Both the position numbers and the translations under genes were made by a program. Under the pieces are notes generated by a model that was not told the origin of the DNA, did no database searches, and saw only the letters and a list, made by a program, of their open reading frames with translations. A DNA stretch of 64,000 bases from Pedobacter sp. ISL-64. GTDB taxonomy: Bacteria; Bacteroidota; Bacteroidia; Sphingobacteriales; Sphingobacteriaceae. The stretch covers positions 1 through 64,000 of the forward strand of contig NZ_JAGGPU010000005.1 in assembly GCF_018613605.1 (NCBI RefSeq), in the 5' to 3' direction. Shown here piece after piece: positions 61,069 through 64,000 of this stretch. The first letter of the stretch is position 1; each line of letters opens with the position of its first letter.

Positions 61069-61560
61069 TTAATCTACCCCGGTTGTGCCCGACTGTTTAA
61101 GAACGTGGCGGAATAAAGAGGATCCGTCCAGGCTCCAAAAACAGTTGGGCTGAAGAGCAAGAAGGAAACTCGCCGCGCTCAGCGTAAAAACAGAATAGCC
61201 TATCGGAGATTCAATGCCAAATGAGAGGGCCATACAAAGCGCAAAGCATAAGCTCAACAGTCCGCTCCCCATTGCAGCAGCCCGAGTAAACAAACCGGCC
61301 AGTAAGAGCAGTCCGAATAATCCTTCCAAAATGGTGGCAATTACCGCAAGTACCGGCACAAAGTGATGCGGAAGCATCGACATCACCTCCCCTGCGTACT
61401 TCATAAAATGATCCCAATCGCCCCAGCCCACATGCGCACTGCCATGTTTCCCAAGAAAGCCGAGCCTATCGGCCACTTCCCAGATATAACCAGCTGAGAT
61501 TGCCAATCGGAGGGCTAAGGATACAAAGTCGGTAAGATTTAATTTTTTCATCTGTTTCAT
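61069..61560 (-). CDS. DoxX-family membrane protein
   Basis: 163 residues with four membrane helices. DoxX pattern: LALRLAISAGYIWEVADRLGFLGKHG, HHFVPVLAVIATILEGLFGLLLLAGLFTRAAAMGSGLLSL. These small proteins are linked to redox balance or quinone pools but their reaction is unknown. Divergent from the MocR regulator with a shared operator region, so the regulator likely controls it. Confidence 0.85.
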   Translation of the reverse strand: MKQMKKLNLTDFVSLALRLAISAGYIWEVADRLGFLGKHGSAHVGWGDWDHFMKYAGEVMSMLPHHFVPVLAVIATILEGLFGLLLLAGLFTRAAAMGSGLLSLCFALCMALSFGIESPIGYSVFTLSAASFLLALQPNCFWSLDGSSLFRHVLKQSGTTGVD

Positions 61561-61586
61561 TGTTTAGCATAAAAATACGGAGCGAA

Positions 61587-61630
61587 TGGACTATATTAGT
61601 AGTCCATTTATTGCAAACTAAGTAGTCCAT
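61587..61630. promoter_or_regulatory. MocR-type operator between DoxX and MocR genes
   Basis: AGTAGTCCAT occurs twice in direct orientation at 61598-61607 and 61621-61630 (23 bp apart). TGGACTA at 61587-61593 is inverted relative to TAGTCCA at 61600-61606. The second direct copy overlaps the MocR start codon. MocR regulators typically bind direct repeats plus an inverted half-site, so this fits autoregulation and divergent control. Confidence 0.7.
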
Positions 61631-63116
61631 GATAAAACTGGTTTTACAGTACCTGAAGATTGATCGCTCAGTCCAGTTTCCAATATACCTACAGGTGGCT
61701 AACGGACTCATCGACTTAATGCGCCGTGGCATCCTAAAACCTGGCGGGGCCCTTCCCCCTACGAGGATATTGGCAAAAACACTTGAAATTCACCGTAAAA
61801 CCGTTATCGCCGCCTATCAGGAACTTTATGCACAGAGTTATACTGATATTTTAAAGAATAGAGGGATGTTCGTTTCAGCGGTACTTCCCGATATCGCGCC
61901 AAGGCCTGTACACAAAGGAACAGGCCCATCAGGGGTAAACAAGGAAACCCTTTTCCCTGTTAAAAGAAAAATAACTAACATCGCCCCCTTCCTTCCCGCA
62001 AAACAGGGAAACCTGATCTTTAATGATGGCTTTCCCGACACCAGGATCGCTCCACTGGAACTATTGGCCCGAGAGTACCGCCGGATTGCATCTTACCATT
62101 TTACTGATAGATTCCTGATGTATGGGCCCGAACAGGGATCAGAAAACCTACGCAGAGAACTGGCGTCATTCCTTTACGAAACAAGAGGGCTAAGGGCCGC
62201 ACCAGAAGACATCCTGATCACCAGGGGTGCACAGATGGCGATCTTTTTGACCGCGCAGATCCTGCTCTCGGCAGGCGATGTAGTTATTGTAGGGGACCCA
62301 GGCTACTCGGGTGCCAATGAAATTTTCCTGGAGGCCGGGGCAAAACTAGCCCTGGCCCCAGTAGATGACCATGGTATTGATATAAACAGCATTGAGGATA
62401 TCTGCAAAAAGGAAAAAAAGGTGAGAATAGTTTATGTAATTCCGCACCACCATACCCCCACAACAGTAACCTTGAGTCCAGAGCGCCGTATGAGGCTACT
62501 GGAGCTTGCCAGAAAATATAAATTTGCTGTTATCGAAGATGATTATGATTTCGACTTCCATTACGCAAGCAGTCCGATAATGCCTTTAGCAAGCGCAGAC
62601 GATTATGGAAGCGTGATTTATATCGGTTCTTTCTGTAAAACCATCGCCCCAGGAATAAGAATGGGATTTATGGTTGCTCCAAAAAACCTTTTGCAGGAGG
62701 CTTCGCTTTTAAGGAAACTCATCGACAGGCAGGGAGAACAATTGATGGAAGAGGCAATGGCCAACCTCTTAGCTAGTGGCGATATTAGTCGGCACCTCAA
62801 AAAAGCAAACCGGCTTTACAAGCAGAGAAGAGATACCTTATGCAACCTTCTCGACGAACATTTAAAGGGCTATATGACCTTTAGGGTCCCTGATGGAGGT
62901 TTTGCTGTCTGGATTACCTTCATGAAAGGAATTGACCCCATGCGGGTTGCCGAAAATGCATCTGAAATGGGGCTCACCATCAGCTCTGGCAAAGATTATT
63001 ATCATGATAAAACCAATTGGCAACCAAGCATCAGGTTGGGGTTTGCATCACTGAACAACGAAGAACTGTTCGAGGCTGTGATGCTTTTAAAAAAGGCAAT
63101 ATTCAAATTATCCTGA
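61629..63116 (+). CDS. MocR-type regulator (GntR DNA-binding + aminotransferase fold)
   Basis: 495 residues. GntR winged helix at about 12-80 (PIYLQVANGLIDLMRRGILKPGGALPPTRILAKTLEIHRKTVIAAYQELYAQSY). Then a fold-type-I aminotransferase domain (about 130-490) with the PLP lysine Lys337 in IGSFCKTIAPGIRMGF and VIEDDYDFDFHY. These use PLP or an aminated ligand as effector. The start codon lies inside its own operator repeat. Divergent from DoxX-EamA, its likely targets; no pdx genes are present, so a PdxR role is not supported. Confidence 0.9.
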   Translation: MIKLVLQYLKIDRSVQFPIYLQVANGLIDLMRRGILKPGGALPPTRILAKTLEIHRKTVIAAYQELYAQSYTDILKNRGMFVSAVLPDIAPRPVHKGTGPSGVNKETLFPVKRKITNIAPFLPAKQGNLIFNDGFPDTRIAPLELLAREYRRIASYHFTDRFLMYGPEQGSENLRRELASFLYETRGLRAAPEDILITRGAQMAIFLTAQILLSAGDVVIVGDPGYSGANEIFLEAGAKLALAPVDDHGIDINSIEDICKKEKKVRIVYVIPHHHTPTTVTLSPERRMRLLELARKYKFAVIEDDYDFDFHYASSPIMPLASADDYGSVIYIGSFCKTIAPGIRMGFMVAPKNLLQEASLLRKLIDRQGEQLMEEAMANLLASGDISRHLKKANRLYKQRRDTLCNLLDEHLKGYMTFRVPDGGFAVWITFMKGIDPMRVAENASEMGLTISSGKDYYHDKTNWQPSIRLGFASLNNEELFEAVMLLKKAIFKLS

Positions 63117-63314
63117 GCGCTCAAATATAAAAATATAGAAGTAAAGGATTTAAATAGCAATTTACTTGCCGATGGAGATTCGGTTGTAGTGATGAAAACA
63201 TTGAAAGTCAGGGGCTCTTCCCTTCAGGTCAAAAAGGGCACAGTTGTAAGAAGAATCCGCCTTATGGAAAATGATGAAGAGGCTGACTGGTTACGCACCT
63301 TTTTAAAAGCATAA
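63117..63314 (+). pseudogene. PhnA/YjdM C-terminal domain fragment
   Basis: In the same frame as the MocR gene, directly after its stop, 65 codons encode a PhnA-domain core: [27 protein letters not shown], then [12 protein letters not shown]. The N-terminal zinc ribbon of YjdM is absent, no proper start codon precedes the conserved part, and the last residues (DWLRTFLKA) diverge from the usual KLKSEFVKK. It is a truncated remnant and not a functional gene. Confidence 0.7.
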
Positions 63315-63496
63315 AATTCTTCAGGGCTCAACATTTTAGGCATTTTCGAGATATTGTCAACGGCATAAGAAACATCATTAAAAATCGCCGCAAGGGTATA
63401 TTCCTGTGTAAAAAATAATAGATTATACGAAAAATACATGAATACAGACCTGCTATCGATCTTGCCCCGCCAACTTAACCAGTCAAGATCAGTCAA
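63224..63496 (-). CDS. Doubtful hypothetical protein of 90 residues
   Basis: A frame that starts [25 protein letters not shown] and includes [28 protein letters not shown]. The middle part looks protein-like, but the last third runs antisense to the PhnA fragment, so the C-terminus is probably chimeric or the gene broken there. I do not recognise the family. No promoter or ribosome-binding site stands out. Confidence 0.3.
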   Translation of the reverse strand: MTDLDWLSWRGKIDSRSVFMYFSYNLLFFTQEYTLAAIFNDVSYAVDNISKMPKMLSPEEFYAFKKVRNQSASSSFSIRRILLTTVPFLT

Positions 63497-63609
63497 CCGA
63501 TCCGTTATTGACGCAAAGCACCGCTAATTTTATGCAACTGGTGCAACCTTACTTTTTTAAACCTGGTATAGTATAAACATGCGTATAGTGATATCAAGAT
63601 AGGCAGAGT

Positions 63610-64000
63610 CTATTTTCGCAGGCACCATGTTGTCATACTCCGCATGTTCTGCACAACAGTGGTCTTGATCGGCTCATGCAATGTAGCGCCAAGTTTCCGC
63701 GTCAATGTAAGCAGCGTTTCCTGATTGACCAGAAACCGCTCAGACCCATCGGGCAGGATATACCTGCCATTGCCCACAAAATGCAACGATGACTCAATGC
63801 CAATGTCTGATGCCAGTCTACAGAAAAAATAACCATCCTTTCTCAGCACCCGCCACATAGAACCCAACATCTTCTCGAAATGTTGCAGATTTCTGGCAAA
63901 GTGCAGTACTGCGCTGCTTATCACCAGATCAAAACTATTGTCCTCGAAAGGCAGCTCATCAATTTCTGCCACGACAAAATGATCAGTGGCCAAACCTTGT
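63610..64000 (-). CDS. Class I SAM-dependent methyltransferase, N-terminus beyond the window
   Basis: The frame is open to the right edge; 130 C-terminal residues are visible. VVAEIDELPFEDNSFDLVISSAVLHFAR is the post-I/motif II region of Methyltransf_11, and MWRVLRKDGYFFCRLAS the motif III region. The SAM-binding motif I (GxGxG) is outside the window. Substrate unknown. It is 113 bp from the doubtful ORF and convergent with the MocR gene. Confidence 0.8.
   Translation of the reverse strand, partial: QGLATDHFVVAEIDELPFEDNSFDLVISSAVLHFARNLQHFEKMLGSMWRVLRKDGYFFCRLASDIGIESSLHFVGNGRYILPDGSERFLVNQETLLTLTRKLGATLHEPIKTTVVQNMRSMTTWCLRK

Overview
The window reads as chromosome from a Bacteroidota soil or plant-litter glycan degrader, most likely Sphingobacteriaceae (Pedobacter- or Mucilaginibacter-like). 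The basis is two SusC/SusD pairs, lipoprotein signals of Bacteroidota type, promoters of the TTTG-N19-TAnnTTTG form, an MBG/YDG-repeat surface protein and moderate GC. No tRNA, rRNA or CRISPR array was seen. The family assignment is inference from gene content.

Layout. (1) 1-7160, minus strand: a giant secreted Ig/YDG/MBG-repeat protein running off the left edge, preceded by an operon of a methionyl-tRNA-formyltransferase-like enzyme and three tandem tail-collar (microcystin-dependent) proteins. (2) 7320-11870: a scarred stretch with a chimeric pseudogene (hydroxylase N-terminus joined to a GH30 C-terminus), an SMR exporter, an NmrA-type oxidoreductase, a WYL regulator, an IS3 remnant and an intact GH30 xylanase. 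(3) 11965-24092: a DUF4886 gene and the operon GH97-GH2-SASA esterase-FAD oxidoreductase-Na+/solute symporter, with a divergent LacI regulator. (4) 24620-40558: a 16-kb, seven-gene, tightly overlapped operon SusC-SusD-DUF5017-three large uncharacterised proteins-SGNH hydrolase, with a divergent GntR regulator. (5) 41968-49472: a second transcription unit GH16-SusC-SusD. (6) 49902-58647: PAS/GAF histidine kinase and receiver, GH130 divergent from an uncharacterised 730-residue protein, Hsp20 behind a sigma-54-like promoter, a second receiver with a frame problem, and a TetR regulator. (7) 58648-64000: a possible IS21 end, MBL-fold protein, EamA and DoxX membrane proteins facing a MocR regulator, a PhnA fragment and a methyltransferase cut by the right edge.

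How it fits together. The intergenic regions of the LacI/GH97 divergon and upstream of GH16 both carry two palindromes of the TTGGGAA-nn-TTCCCAA type whose centres are exactly 19 bp apart. This suggests one LacI protein controls two operons that are separated by the GntR-linked 16-kb operon. That operon has SusCD transport and an SGNH esterase but no glycoside hydrolase or lyase I can recognise. Its depolymerising activity should therefore lie in the three large proteins of 862, 1136 and 947 residues, which share a predicted beta/helical-barrel/beta architecture and conserved motifs. This is the best candidate here for an undescribed system. The 1136-residue protein and the GH16 protein also share one carbohydrate-binding-like domain, which hints that the two operons act on linked substrates.
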